Origin: Melastoma dodecandrum | Lineage: Eukaryota; Streptophyta; Magnoliopsida; Myrtales; Melastomataceae | Assembly: GCA_029817715.1 (NCBI GenBank) | Contig: JARUPY010000538.1 | Coordinates: 5,766,001-5,830,000, forward strand | Direction: 5' to 3' | DNA length: 64,000 nt | Made by a program: the position numbers and the translations under genes | Notes under the pieces: generated by a model | The model's database searches: none | The model's input: only the letters and a program-made list of their open reading frames with translations | Told to the model about the DNA's origin: nothing | In this document: one piece after another, positions 12,601-20,442 of the stretch | Layout of the letters: each line of letters begins with the position of its first letter | Position numbering within the stretch: position 1 is the first letter of the stretch

Positions 12601-14850
12601 TTATCTGAGATTCCTGAAGTTTGTAAAGTTATCAAGCAGATAGCCGAGCAGAGGTCTATCGCTATAGACGATATCTGGAGGATGATAGAACCATCCCAAA
12701 GTGTACCTGAGAATATTGGGTTTAGTATTAGGAAGGAAGACTTGAGCACATATGTGGCTCTAACTTTCAAATTTCCTGGATACTATGAGTATTCCCTGGA
12801 TACTTTGATAGATACTGGGTGTAGCACAACTTGTGCTAGACTCAATGCTCTGCCAGATGAGTGGTGGGAACCACTGCAGAAACCCATCCACATGGTTAAC
12901 GTCGATGGTATGGCCACAATAGTAGGCCATAAGGCAAGTAACGTGCCTGTCTTTATTGGTGGACAAAAGTTCATCATTAAAGAGATTCTTGCACATCCTT
13001 TACTAGAGGCCGACATCATTATTGGTAACGCCTTTTTGAAGGGACAAAAGGAAAACCTCCCTTTTGTGCAGAATGAAAATGATGTTTCCATCGGTGGGGT
13101 AAAAATAAGTATTCTAAGAGAGCCTAGACTTCGGTTAAAATTTGGCTTTTATCCGGTAAAACGGACAGAATACTGTGGCAATATCCCATGTGAAAGAGCT
13201 TTCAGAGTGCGAGCTCAACGTGGTGATATACGGTTGGAGGAGAACGAGTCATGGGAACAAACCCTGTTTTCTCCAACGAATACCAGTAGCTGGTATGACG
13301 ACCTGTTTAGAAATCCAAAACAGGAAGTGTGCATGACTGTCAAGTTAATGGGAACAAAATGGGATAAGTTCCTAATAAAACTGGCCGATAATTTTAGTGA
13401 AGATCCACTAAAGTTATGGACTCGAAATAGCCTCAAGGCTAGATTAGAGTTGAAAGATCCCGGAACCATTATAAGAGCCAGAAACATTATATATACGGCT
13501 GAAATGGTTGAGGAGTTTGACAAACAGATTCCTGAGTTGCTTGGAAAAGGCTTGATTAGGGACAGTTACAGTCCGCATTCTAGTCCAGCCTTTATGGTAA
13601 TTAACCATGCCGAGCAGGTGCGAGGTAAAGCACGAATGGTTATAGATTATCGGCAGCTTAACAAAGCTACAAAAGACGATGGCTATAAGATTCCAACGGC
13701 AGGAGATCTTATTGATAGGATTAGTTTGAGTCAACCAAAATACTTTTCTAAATTTGACTTGAAAAGTGGATACTGGCAAGTCAAGATGGAAGAAGAGTCG
13801 GTTCCTCTAACTGCCTTCAATGCTCCGCGAGGAATGTTTGAATGGTTGGTTATGCCATTCGGTCTGAAGAATGCTCCAGGCGTTTTTCAGCGCAAAATGG
13901 ATAATGCTTTTAAGCAGGTCCGAAAATTTTGTGCGGTCTATATAGATGATGTGCTAATCTACAGTCAATCTGAAGATGAACACATGAGGCACCTTAATCA
14001 GGTGACTGATATCTTCCGACAGGAAGGTATGATTCTATCAGAAAAGAAGATAGAATGGTTTCAGGAATCAGTTAACTTTCTAGGCATGGAGATTGAGCAG
14101 GGAAAAATTAAACTGCAAAATCATATTGCCGAGAAAATAGTTAATTTTCCTGACAGACTTGAGGATAGGAAGCAAGTCCAAAGATTTTGTGGATGCGCTA
14201 ACTATGCAAGAAAGTTTGTGAAAGATCTTTCCCGAGACCTCAGTAGGATTTCGAAGAAAACCTCTTCTACAAGTCCTTGGAAATGGGAAGATGAAGACAC
14301 TCAGTCCATTAAAAGGATTAAAGCAAAGGTAAAGAATTTACCACAATTAGCTTTACCATCTGATAAAGATGAGTTAGTCTTAGAAGTTGACGCTTCTGAA
14401 AATTATTGGGGAGCAGTCCTCAAAATTAGAGGACGAAAACCAGAACCGGTATGCAAATACTGGTCGGGAAGCTTCAAGGGGTACGAACTACGGTACCCGA
14501 TACATGAAAAGGAAGTATTAGCCTTAAAATATGGAATAAAGGCTTTTTACATCTTTTTGGCACCGAAAGCATTTTTAGTGCGCTCTGACTCGACCTATGT
14601 AAAAAGGTTTATGAGTCTGAACCTTAAGGAAGCTAGGCAAACTAGACTCTTGAGGTTGCAGGAACTGTTAAGCTATTATAAATACGAGGTCGAATACATT
14701 AAGTCCGACCACAACATAATAGCTGACTCTCTCTCTAGAGAACTTGCAAACACCTCTCTTTCCAAAAACTCTGCAGATGGATCCTGCTGCAAAGAGAAAG
14801 ATATGCTGGGGATGCAAGAAAGAGGGACACTCCCGAAAGGTATGTCCTAA
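9643..14850 (+). CDS. Caulimovirid polyprotein: coat, movement, protease, RT, RNase H
   Basis: An uninterrupted ORF of 1735 aa from an endogenous pararetrovirus. Domains in order: coat-protein core about 195-400 (GVPPGAVYELCVAALMG; FFAKLPEPWPE), then a Lys/Arg-rich stretch 430-500, a CCHC zinc knuckle (C510, C513, H518, C523) and an acidic segment 550-600. A 30K-type movement protein follows at about 685-800 (YIHIGLIQVGLIPL; HGPVWFQ). The aspartic protease has DTG at 1057-1059 and IIIGNAFL near 1125. Reverse transcriptase shows FDLKSGYWQVKM at 1371 and YIDDVLIY at 1433. RNase H has acidic residues at D1583, E1622/E1624, D1649 and D1695. The ATG at 9643 is the first in the open frame. Coat before movement protein is the cavemovirus/solendovirus order, whereas petuviruses and badnaviruses place movement protein first. 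Fusion with the polymerase in one ORF is unusual for that order. All catalytic motifs look present; whether it is expressed is unknown. Confidence 0.92.
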   Translation: MAGEGRSSGNPSGTPPRMEFVPEARLSPFGVSKSINDILTQLTIQGSNESLESRNQMAQEVGSIVNTMLDALEKERGLKRPEAEATSGLESTTGKPVERLNLGGRNSKQNQDKSVDEMYKESVAPFILDSQKRSANLNSQSGELAKDLRKALGLAEDTPVHLDNRTFNELVTAKREIYRPDYPHRTKQEFVPRDNILKPIITPGAFLDIDCEKHVSEKIDEWISLIRMTASAGGVPPGAVYELCVAALMGTAQKYWKTLVAHTDIKEKIDQALTVDGVLAIIADALKREFCGFSLSTETVEKEQSLTALVKLQICDMCYFDNYVCEFQRYYYNLDVVSQQFILGTFFAKLPEPWPEVAQKAYELLLSEEKIVSGLGGKIQAVKYAMRKACTELQVKEAAKKLPYLNKSCCSQIEYVPGRYGCDTRNTPGDSLKRRNFPSKRKFVGYNKKKIWPKKDLPRKQRGSPAYKPRRFVRRRDNLKDKDRIDAFKRKHGREPKCPKGKPLSSCNCCWFCGSKDHKADSCPKKNQRRERLRMVFLDDRSHEKEVLAYEPIDEQEISDLDSEVESIYEIVSNYDTDSDDDSDLWTEHLFMMRAEREGDGDELVPLETTNQVLEETHQYEDPSQSVLEWRLPNVNAREVYEVSRFRFRSTIDISQTEATAQVTSTELETLDIPLLNVQRIRDTMRNARGVYNYIHIGLIQVGLIPLFHLPADSPVVAAVIDKRWREFRDQLISGIQANLAHGPVWFQVHPNFMMALSDRCLGNSLTLRIKSMNMDRMNSQAKFLAYHTRVIYRLVNTTSPGVRNISRLTELFEEGHNNYQQFHRREVNPLELTWPRNWVMTEPGTSSRPISAANIRQRGNEITLMLGEPSRDSFRADRHLPMLSERADRHLPVRMPILREPFNRTPSEVSSRVSDVGEDVIVSRPEVASAPPLIEEMSRRSVDSRTPSQHTGRIVGYRQVSLPVYEDPVDQPREESIRMLRIGNSLSEIPEVCKVIKQIAEQRSIAIDDIWRMIEPSQSVPENIGFSIRKEDLSTYVALTFKFPGYYEYSLDTLIDTGCSTTCARLNALPDEWWEPLQKPIHMVNVDGMATIVGHKASNVPVFIGGQKFIIKEILAHPLLEADIIIGNAFLKGQKENLPFVQNENDVSIGGVKISILREPRLRLKFGFYPVKRTEYCGNIPCERAFRVRAQRGDIRLEENESWEQTLFSPTNTSSWYDDLFRNPKQEVCMTVKLMGTKWDKFLIKLADNFSEDPLKLWTRNSLKARLELKDPGTIIRARNIIYTAEMVEEFDKQIPELLGKGLIRDSYSPHSSPAFMVINHAEQVRGKARMVIDYRQLNKATKDDGYKIPTAGDLIDRISLSQPKYFSKFDLKSGYWQVKMEEESVPLTAFNAPRGMFEWLVMPFGLKNAPGVFQRKMDNAFKQVRKFCAVYIDDVLIYSQSEDEHMRHLNQVTDIFRQEGMILSEKKIEWFQESVNFLGMEIEQGKIKLQNHIAEKIVNFPDRLEDRKQVQRFCGCANYARKFVKDLSRDLSRISKKTSSTSPWKWEDEDTQSIKRIKAKVKNLPQLALPSDKDELVLEVDASENYWGAVLKIRGRKPEPVCKYWSGSFKGYELRYPIHEKEVLALKYGIKAFYIFLAPKAFLVRSDSTYVKRFMSLNLKEARQTRLLRLQELLSYYKYEVEYIKSDHNIIADSLSRELANTSLSKNSADGSCCKEKDMLGMQERGTLPKGMS

Positions 14851-17047
14851 CAAGGGAGATGGTGAGCATAGTGATGCTGGTTCCAATTCAGGAACAAAGG
14901 CAGCAGTGCTCTGCTGGCAGTGTAAGCAACTCGGGCATCGTTCTTATGAGTGTCCCAAGAAGCTGAAAACTACAGATTCCCAGAAGGGGAAGGCTGAACT
15001 TAAGGAGAAAGCAAAAGCTGACTCCGAAAGTAAGGCGAAACCAAATCTCCAGAAAGAGATGGCTAATCCCAAAGAGGCTGAGGCTAGATCTAAGGGAAAA
15101 GCGAAAGAATCCCAAAAGAGGATGGCTAGATCTAAGGGAAAGGTGACAACCAATCCTAAAGAGAAAGCGAGAGTTTCCCAGGAAGGGAAGACAGATCTGA
15201 AGGAGAAGGATAAAACCAACTCTGAAGGAGATGAGAAAGATCTTCAAAAGAAGATGGTAGATCCGAAGGAGGAAAGCTCCAAAGGGGATACGAAAATGGC
15301 AGATCCAGGAGACAAGGCGAAATCTGAGTCGCAGGAGAAAGCCAGAAAGAAGAGGAAAGTCAAGAGGCTTAGATCTTCTGGTCCCAAAGGGGATGATTCT
15401 GCAAAGGATGGTCCTAAGAAGGACGGAAGGGTTGAAGAACCTTGGTGGTCTCCATTGACCATGGAGCAGTTCAATTACTGCCGAAACCACTTAGCCAAAG
15501 AGCAGAAAATTTCCATTAATCAAGCTGTGAAATCCTACAAGGCTTTGTTACAAAGCAAGGAGGAACAGAAAGAGGATATGGAAACACAGTATGCTGAGGA
15601 AGAGGCTAAGTTTAAGGCCTTGATTGGCGAGCCAATCCAAGTGGTAGACCCTGAACCTAGGGAAGAACCAGAGGAAGCGGCTGCAATGGAGTGTGAGCAG
15701 TACTTCGACTTCGGAAGTGCTTACGCAGCATTGGAAGGTAATCTGGAAAAGAAAGAAAGCCTTGAGGAAGTAATTCCTGTGAAAGACTCAGTCAAGGAGT
15801 CTGGTGACAGCAGTCACGGGGGTAAGAACCACGATGGCAAAGGCCATGTTGGGAAAACCCAAGAGGATCTGGAAGGATCCTGGTTTTTTGATGAAGACTC
15901 ATTTGAGGACGAATCCCTAAGTTGGGATGCGGCAGTGGTCTGTGGAGGACTCATGGCTGGCATTAAGCATGATGAAAAACGCCAGATTGAGTTTTTCGCA
16001 AGAAAGACCGTTGAGTACATCAAAGATCTGGAGTTTAAACTATCGGTTATGACTTCAGGCGAGGAGGAGCTGTCTCGATTTGAGAAAGAAAGACAGCAGA
16101 TATTCTCCACAACAATGTCTATAATACCGGGGGAAGTTAGAGAATATGACGTCCCGAGGGTAACAGTAGACATGAGTGAATCCTCTCTTGAGGAAAACAC
16201 TGTGCTTCAACCGTATCTACACTGGATATCGGGGAAGTGGCCGTCTCTGAGAATACACTCAGATATGGTGGGAGTAGCAGCGCCTTATGTGTATGCTGGG
16301 TTTGTGGACATACTGGAGATCGACAGATCAGAACCAGAATGTATGGAACCCCTGCCTACGTTGGTAAGGTATATACTCGGATGCCTAGGCTACGGACCAA
16401 AGTATGCCACGGCATTGATTACTAGCACAATGATGGAGGAAGAAGACCATCCGCAGTATGGGAAGGTGATACTTCAAAATCTGCAAGTATGGGACATCCA
16501 TCCGTGTGAGAGTAGACGTATGACGGAACCTCATAAACAAGACCTCGATCAAAGAGGTTTATGGCGGAAATACTACAAGGACAAGACTGTCCGAAAAGCC
16601 ATAAAAGTTGAGTTCCTTAAAGACGTGCTAGAGCATGTGTTAGCCCGCAAGGACGAATACTACGTGCTCTGTGATGGTGTGATCACCGTCACGATTCTTC
16701 GGTCAAACTTAAGCTTCATCGACGAACAAGCAGGAGACCGAGGATGGCAGAGAATGCTCGACCTTCTAGATAGCTTCTGGAGGAGAGAGAACTCTGAGCT
16801 GCACCTCCGAACCGACACCTTTGAGGTTTGGAGCAAGATTGCTGATTTCACCGACAAGACCTTAAATCAGCAAATTGAGCATAATGCAGAGAGAGTCCAG
16901 CAAATTCTTAATGCTGTCCAAGACCCACCGGGACTCTCAGAAAAAGAAGGAGTTGGCGGAACTTTAAGAGCCAACGACAGTGAAGGAGTCTCCCAGAACA
17001 GCAAGCCAATGCAGACGGGAGAAGATAACTGTATAAAGTTAGACTAG
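14777..17047 (+). CDS. Viral ORF2 with two zinc knuckles, 756 aa, function unknown
   Basis: The ORF overlaps the polyprotein end by 74 nt in the +1 frame, starting at the first ATG (14777); the frame is open back to 14744 but without an earlier ATG. Two CCHC knuckles sit at residues 10-23 and 46-59 (CWGCKKEGHSRKVC; CWQCKQLGHRSYEC). A Lys/Glu/Ser-rich repetitive region (about 60-210) follows, with recurring SKGKA/KEKA units. The rest looks globular: about 215-280 with WWSPLTMEQFNYCRNHL, a coiled-coil-like stretch, and 400-730 with FFARKTVEYIKDLEF and PYVYAGFVDILEI. It occupies the position of the downstream ORF of florendoviruses or the transactivator of other genera, but I recognise no transactivator motif. 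Nucleic-acid binding is inferred from the knuckles. There are no internal stops. Confidence 0.8.
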   Translation: MDPAAKRKICWGCKKEGHSRKVCPNKGDGEHSDAGSNSGTKAAVLCWQCKQLGHRSYECPKKLKTTDSQKGKAELKEKAKADSESKAKPNLQKEMANPKEAEARSKGKAKESQKRMARSKGKVTTNPKEKARVSQEGKTDLKEKDKTNSEGDEKDLQKKMVDPKEESSKGDTKMADPGDKAKSESQEKARKKRKVKRLRSSGPKGDDSAKDGPKKDGRVEEPWWSPLTMEQFNYCRNHLAKEQKISINQAVKSYKALLQSKEEQKEDMETQYAEEEAKFKALIGEPIQVVDPEPREEPEEAAAMECEQYFDFGSAYAALEGNLEKKESLEEVIPVKDSVKESGDSSHGGKNHDGKGHVGKTQEDLEGSWFFDEDSFEDESLSWDAAVVCGGLMAGIKHDEKRQIEFFARKTVEYIKDLEFKLSVMTSGEEELSRFEKERQQIFSTTMSIIPGEVREYDVPRVTVDMSESSLEENTVLQPYLHWISGKWPSLRIHSDMVGVAAPYVYAGFVDILEIDRSEPECMEPLPTLVRYILGCLGYGPKYATALITSTMMEEEDHPQYGKVILQNLQVWDIHPCESRRMTEPHKQDLDQRGLWRKYYKDKTVRKAIKVEFLKDVLEHVLARKDEYYVLCDGVITVTILRSNLSFIDEQAGDRGWQRMLDLLDSFWRRENSELHLRTDTFEVWSKIADFTDKTLNQQIEHNAERVQQILNAVQDPPGLSEKEGVGGTLRANDSEGVSQNSKPMQTGEDNCIKLD

Positions 17048-17149
17048 GACATTTTTGTCGGTCAGTAGGACCCCACTAACTCTAGCAACAGTTAAGATTC
17101 CTTTTTCTTTTGAGCTGGCAAACAGTGCATAGGCACCAGCTCCTTTGTG

Positions 17150-17157
17150 TATATATT
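17150..17157 (+). promoter_or_regulatory. TATA box of the pararetroviral genomic promoter
   Basis: TATATATT lies about 100 nt after the ORF2 stop. A CTTCATTTGG-GGAGG segment follows some 15-20 nt downstream, resembling the initiator region of caulimovirus 35S-type promoters. The transcription start is inferred near 17180. The leader runs from there through the small ORF to the primer-binding site. Confidence 0.6.
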
Positions 17158-17644
17158 CACAAGCCCTCTACTTCATTTGGGGAGGCGAATCAAATAGAGA
17201 AATTCTCTCTCAAAAAACTCTGAGTAAGAAATCTCTGAATCGCTCTCCGAATACCTTAAGGAACCAAGAGCAAGGTGGTTAGAATTAATCAACATTGGTT
17301 AAAACTAACGGAAGGTCAGATCGAAGGATCAAGAACCTTGCAGGGAGTATAGCTTTGGGCTGAAACCTTGGATGAGGAGTGTCTATATAAGACCCTCAGT
17401 GTAAGGGCATTGGAACGACACAGAAGAGCCTCTCCAGTTTGCGGATACGTTCGCTGAATTCTCTAGTTTGAGAATTGTGCTTCTCTTGGATCTCTATTGT
17501 CGCGGAAGCTTGGTGAACCCCCTGAGCAACCCACTGAGTTAAGGTATGATAAACTTTCCGCTGTGTAGTTTATGATAATCGTCATAATCTAATAAGATTG
17601 TGAAGGTGGTGCAACAGCACGACGGTTGCGAAAGCAAGAGTCTT

Positions 17645-17953
17645 ATGACTGATTGTCCAAATCCCGAGCTCCTACATTTGGATCACGGTGTGGGCAAGGA
17701 TTCTGCTACTGGACTTCTAAACACTGTAGTAGATCGATTGGCAAGTATCTCAGCGCAAATCCAGCAGCTGACTGAACTTGTAGATAGCTATTCTAAAAAA
17801 TTAGAAGAGCTGACTCTCTTGCAGAGTGAATTTGAGGAATATTTCCTTGAAGGTAAATCCAATCTTGGGTTTGCGGCAAGTTCGAGGTACTCAAACGAGT
17901 ATTCGAGGTTGGCAGAACGCCGGCGACAAAGACAACAAAGAAAATCTTCTTAA
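17645..17953 (+). CDS. Small coiled-coil basic-tailed viral ORF, 102 aa
   Basis: Translation from the first ATG (17645) gives 102 aa; the frame is open from 17600 but only a GTG is there. The middle is heptad-rich (LLNTVVDRLASISAQIQQL, then LEELTLLQSEFEEYF) and predicts a coiled coil. The last residues are basic (RRRQRQQRKSS). That layout is like the virion-associated proteins of caulimoviruses and badnaviruses, which have a coiled-coil N-terminus and a basic nucleic-acid-binding C-terminus; the similarity is structural only. The ORF lies between the promoter and the primer site, within the RNA leader, and ends 23 nt before the primer site. Confidence 0.6.
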   Translation: MTDCPNPELLHLDHGVGKDSATGLLNTVVDRLASISAQIQQLTELVDSYSKKLEELTLLQSEFEEYFLEGKSNLGFAASSRYSNEYSRLAERRRQRQQRKSS

Positions 17954-17976
17954 GTTCGATATCTGGTTAAGTTTAT

Positions 17977-17989
17977 TGGTATCAGAGCC
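17977..17989 (+). other. tRNA-Met(i) primer-binding site of the pararetrovirus
   Basis: TGGTATCAGAGCC is complementary to the 3' end of plant initiator tRNA-Met, the minus-strand primer used by all caulimovirids. By convention it marks base 1 of the viral genome. Since it lies downstream of all ORFs, the integrated copy is linearised between this site and ORF1. Confidence 0.88.
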
Positions 17990-18034
17990 GCTTAAGAAGA
18001 ATTAATTTTCTTATTGTCTGGGAAAGTTAACCTA

Positions 18035-18160
18035 GAGACTAAGATAAGCAGGATAAAATTGAAACAAGTCGAAAGTATAGGATACCTATAGATACAATTT
18101 AAACTTCAGGCTAGATCGGATAAAACTAGTAAAGTTGAGGGTATATTTGATAATTAAGCC
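18035..18160 (-). repeat. Terminal inverted repeat, right arm
   Basis: Its reverse complement begins GGCTTAATTATCAAA and aligns to the left arm at 9505 onward. Only about 45 nt separate it from the viral primer-binding site. Confidence 0.7.
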
Positions 18161-18169
18161 GTCTTTTTA
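18161..18169 (+). repeat. 9-bp target-site duplication, right copy
   Basis: GTCTTTTTA is identical to 9496-9504 and directly abuts the outer end of the right inverted repeat. Confidence 0.7.
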
Positions 18170-19016
18170 AGGCTTTGGGTTTGGAGTGAGCAGGAGTTTT
18201 TTTTTTTTTTGGGGGGGGGGGGCTGAGCACGTGACGGCCGTCCTATCACGTGACAAATGGGTGCCTGTTAGTTAAGGTCATAACATGATTAGTCAAGGTT
18301 TTAGGAAAGCGTCGTATTCGTCAGGCCGCACGCAACCCCACCATACACTACGAAAAGAAGGAAGAAGGAAAGGAGGAAGAAGTGGAAGACGCATTTCATC
18401 ATCCCCGTTGAAATATTTCACAGGCAACAAACAATATCGCAGGAAGGATTAGAATAGCTTGCGTTCGAATTCGAGTTTCGTGAAACGGTTAGCCGCCGCC
18501 GTGAAAGGGCATCCGGGGATTGGAACCGGAGCCAGACGTGATGAAATTTTATTAGGAAGGAGACAAACGGATCCGTGTTAGACTATGTCCATTCATGGGC
18601 AGGGAGTGGGCTTAAGCATATTATTCATTTCTCTTTATTAAGTTAAGGATAAGATATGGTTGGTAAGAGAAAGAAGGCCCCCCACTAAACTCTCCCATTA
18701 ACATGCCGATTTCATTTCGACACGATTTGCATGATGGACAAGGAGATGTCCCACATTTCGATCGATTATATGATCTTTCTTTTTTTTTTTTTGGGGGGTG
18801 GGGGGTGGGGGGTCCATCCAATAATGATTTTTCAGTTGAAAGAAATTTGATGAGTGTGTGTGTATGGAGGGAGAGAGATAGGCATTGACGATCCAATTGG
18901 GTTGGCCAAATGTTGGAAGAAATAAAAATGGGAGACCAGTTCAAGCACAACCAGTCAAATTTCTTCGGCCGGAGGAACAAAAATGTTCTTCCTAGTACGT
19001 GATGGTCATGGAGACC
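18170..19016. other. Intergenic spacer with two T-run/G-run pairs
   Basis: No gene is seen. At 18197-18222, 14 T are followed directly by 12 G. At 18780-18812, 13 T are followed by three G6 runs separated by single T, a potential G-quadruplex. CACGTGAC motifs occur near 18227 and 18246 (G-box core). The rest is mixed sequence with purine-rich GGAAGAAGGAAAGG patches. Confidence 0.5.
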
Positions 19017-20014
19017 TTGATGTTTGATAAACCGTATCATGCAATATGGCTGGGGAGGCAATGTATCCTAGGATGGCCTGGTTCGCGACTGGTATATGGA
19101 TTATAATGAAATCTATAAAGGGATTCTTCACATTGGCTTCAATCCACGATTTCAGGGTACTCTGGACGCGTGCGGCGTATTCGTTCCGCGCACCTAGAAC
19201 CACTCTGATTCCACTCCCCCTCAAGTGCATGGTTGATGTTTGATAAACCGTATCATCCAATATGGCTGTGGGAGGCAATGTATCCTAGGATGGCCTGGTT
19301 CGCGACTGGTATATGGGTTATAATAACATATCCAAAGGGCTTCTTCACATTGGTTTCAATCCACGGTCTCACGGTACTTTGGACGCATGCGACGTATTCG
19401 TTCCTCGCACCTAGAACCACTCTGATTCCGCTCCCCCTCAAGTGCATGGTTGATGTTTGATAAACCGTATCATCCAATATGGCTGTAGGAGGCAATGTAT
19501 CCTAGGATGGCCTGGTTCGCGACTGGTATATGGGTTAAAATGACATCTCCAAAGGGCTTCTTCACATTGACTTCAATCCACAGTCTCACGATACTCTGGA
19601 CGCGTGCGGCGTATTCGTTCCTCGTACCTAGAACCACTTTGATTCCGCTCCCCCTCAAGTGCATGGTTGATGTTTGATAAACCGTATCTTCCAATATGGC
19701 TCTGGGAGGCAATGTATCCTAGGATGGCCTGGTTCGCGACTGGTATATGGGTTATAATAACATCTCCAAAGGGCTTCTTCACATTGGCTTCAATCCACGG
19801 TCTCACGGTACTCTGGACGCGTGCGGCGTATTCGTTCCTCGCACCTAGAACCACTCTGATTCCGCTCCCCCTCAAGTGCATGGATCAAACAGTCGATGGG
19901 ACTGGGGGGAACGTCTCCCGACATGCCGTAGCACACACCGACCCTCTGTTGTGCAACCGCCCGGATAAGGCGTGCAAGGATAATTGCTCGGACAAAGACA
20001 GTTAGTAGAAACAA
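19017..20014 (-). pseudogene. GH17 beta-1,3-glucanase pseudogene with tandemly multiplied exon piece
   Basis: On the minus strand, about 20014-19885 encodes a signal-peptide-like segment running into RVGVCYGMSGDVPPSP, which matches the mature N-terminus of plant glucan endo-1,3-beta-glucosidases (family pattern GVCYG...LP.P). Then, in another frame, comes LRGSGIRVVLGARNE ... WIEANV ... ITHIPVANQAILG, which corresponds to the GH17 segment ending in the GNE catalytic-acid region; here NE is replaced by NQ. That second part recurs four times. Each copy is shifted by one frame (217 = 3 x 72 + 1), so no long product is possible. The identification rests on these two motifs only. The rest of the glucanase, including the catalytic nucleophile region, is absent. 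Confidence 0.6.
19021..19887 (-). repeat. Four tandem copies of a 217-bp unit
   Basis: TGTTTGATAA marks the start of units at 19021, 19237, 19454 and 19671 (spacings 216, 217, 217). The units are highly similar to each other, differing by scattered substitutions. The unit carries the GH17 exon fragment on the minus strand. Confidence 0.93.
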
Positions 20015-20442
20015 TAATTAATTGAAGAGCTCTAATTTGGGTAGATTTTAGCAGCAATATAATTTTTGGAATATTATATAAAATACTACCAACGTTATAT
20101 ACTAAGTGCAAATATTTTTTAAATTTGATCTACATGATAAAATATTTACGAAATAATTTTATTATCATCACATCCTTATAAAAATTGTGAAGAAAATGGC
20201 CGATATCAAAGTAAATATTGACTTAATTGTTTACGTGTTTTGGTTTGCTCAATGAAGAAAAGGATTAGTTTGTAAAAACAAAGAATGGTTTAAACTTTAT
20301 AAATTCAAATTTTAACCAGTAAAAAAATTATGTAACTTTTTTAGAAAAAAGATTACATAAATATTATAATATCATTAATGAATGATTTAATAATGTTAGT
20401 ACTTATTTATATTTTAAAAAATAATACTAAGAAGTCAATAAA
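20015..20442. other. AT-rich intergenic spacer
   Basis: Very AT-rich with many short A/T runs. No ORF, gene fragment or structured repeat is recognised before the copia LTR. Confidence 0.6.

Larger units (their letters stand above)
9505..18160 (+). mobile_element. MULE-like inverted-repeat element containing an endogenous pararetrovirus
   Basis: This 8656-bp segment lies between perfect 9-bp direct repeats. Its two ends are inverted copies of each other: read inward, both begin GGC and share blocks such as TTATCAAA, GTATCT and GTATCC. By eye the arms align without gaps after GGC for about 107 bases at roughly two thirds identity. Everything between the arms is caulimovirid: polyprotein, second ORF, promoter, leader ORF and primer-binding site. 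No transposase is present. Either a virus integrated into the centre of a short MITE/MULE, or a MULE captured a viral genome. The arm sequence is AT-rich with an internal period of 20-odd bases, so chance similarity needs a computed test, but the exact flanking 9-mer argues against chance. Confidence 0.7.

Noticed and set aside
14888..15490. 200-aa ORF on the minus strand, Leu/Phe-rich, membrane-protein-like
   Set aside because: It is the antisense shadow of the Lys/Glu-rich repeats of viral ORF2; AAG/GAG codons read backwards as Leu/Phe.
19233..20005. Plus-strand ORFs repeated through the 217-bp array
   Set aside because: The glucanase motifs are on the minus strand; the plus frames are their shadows and only look conserved because the DNA is repeated.
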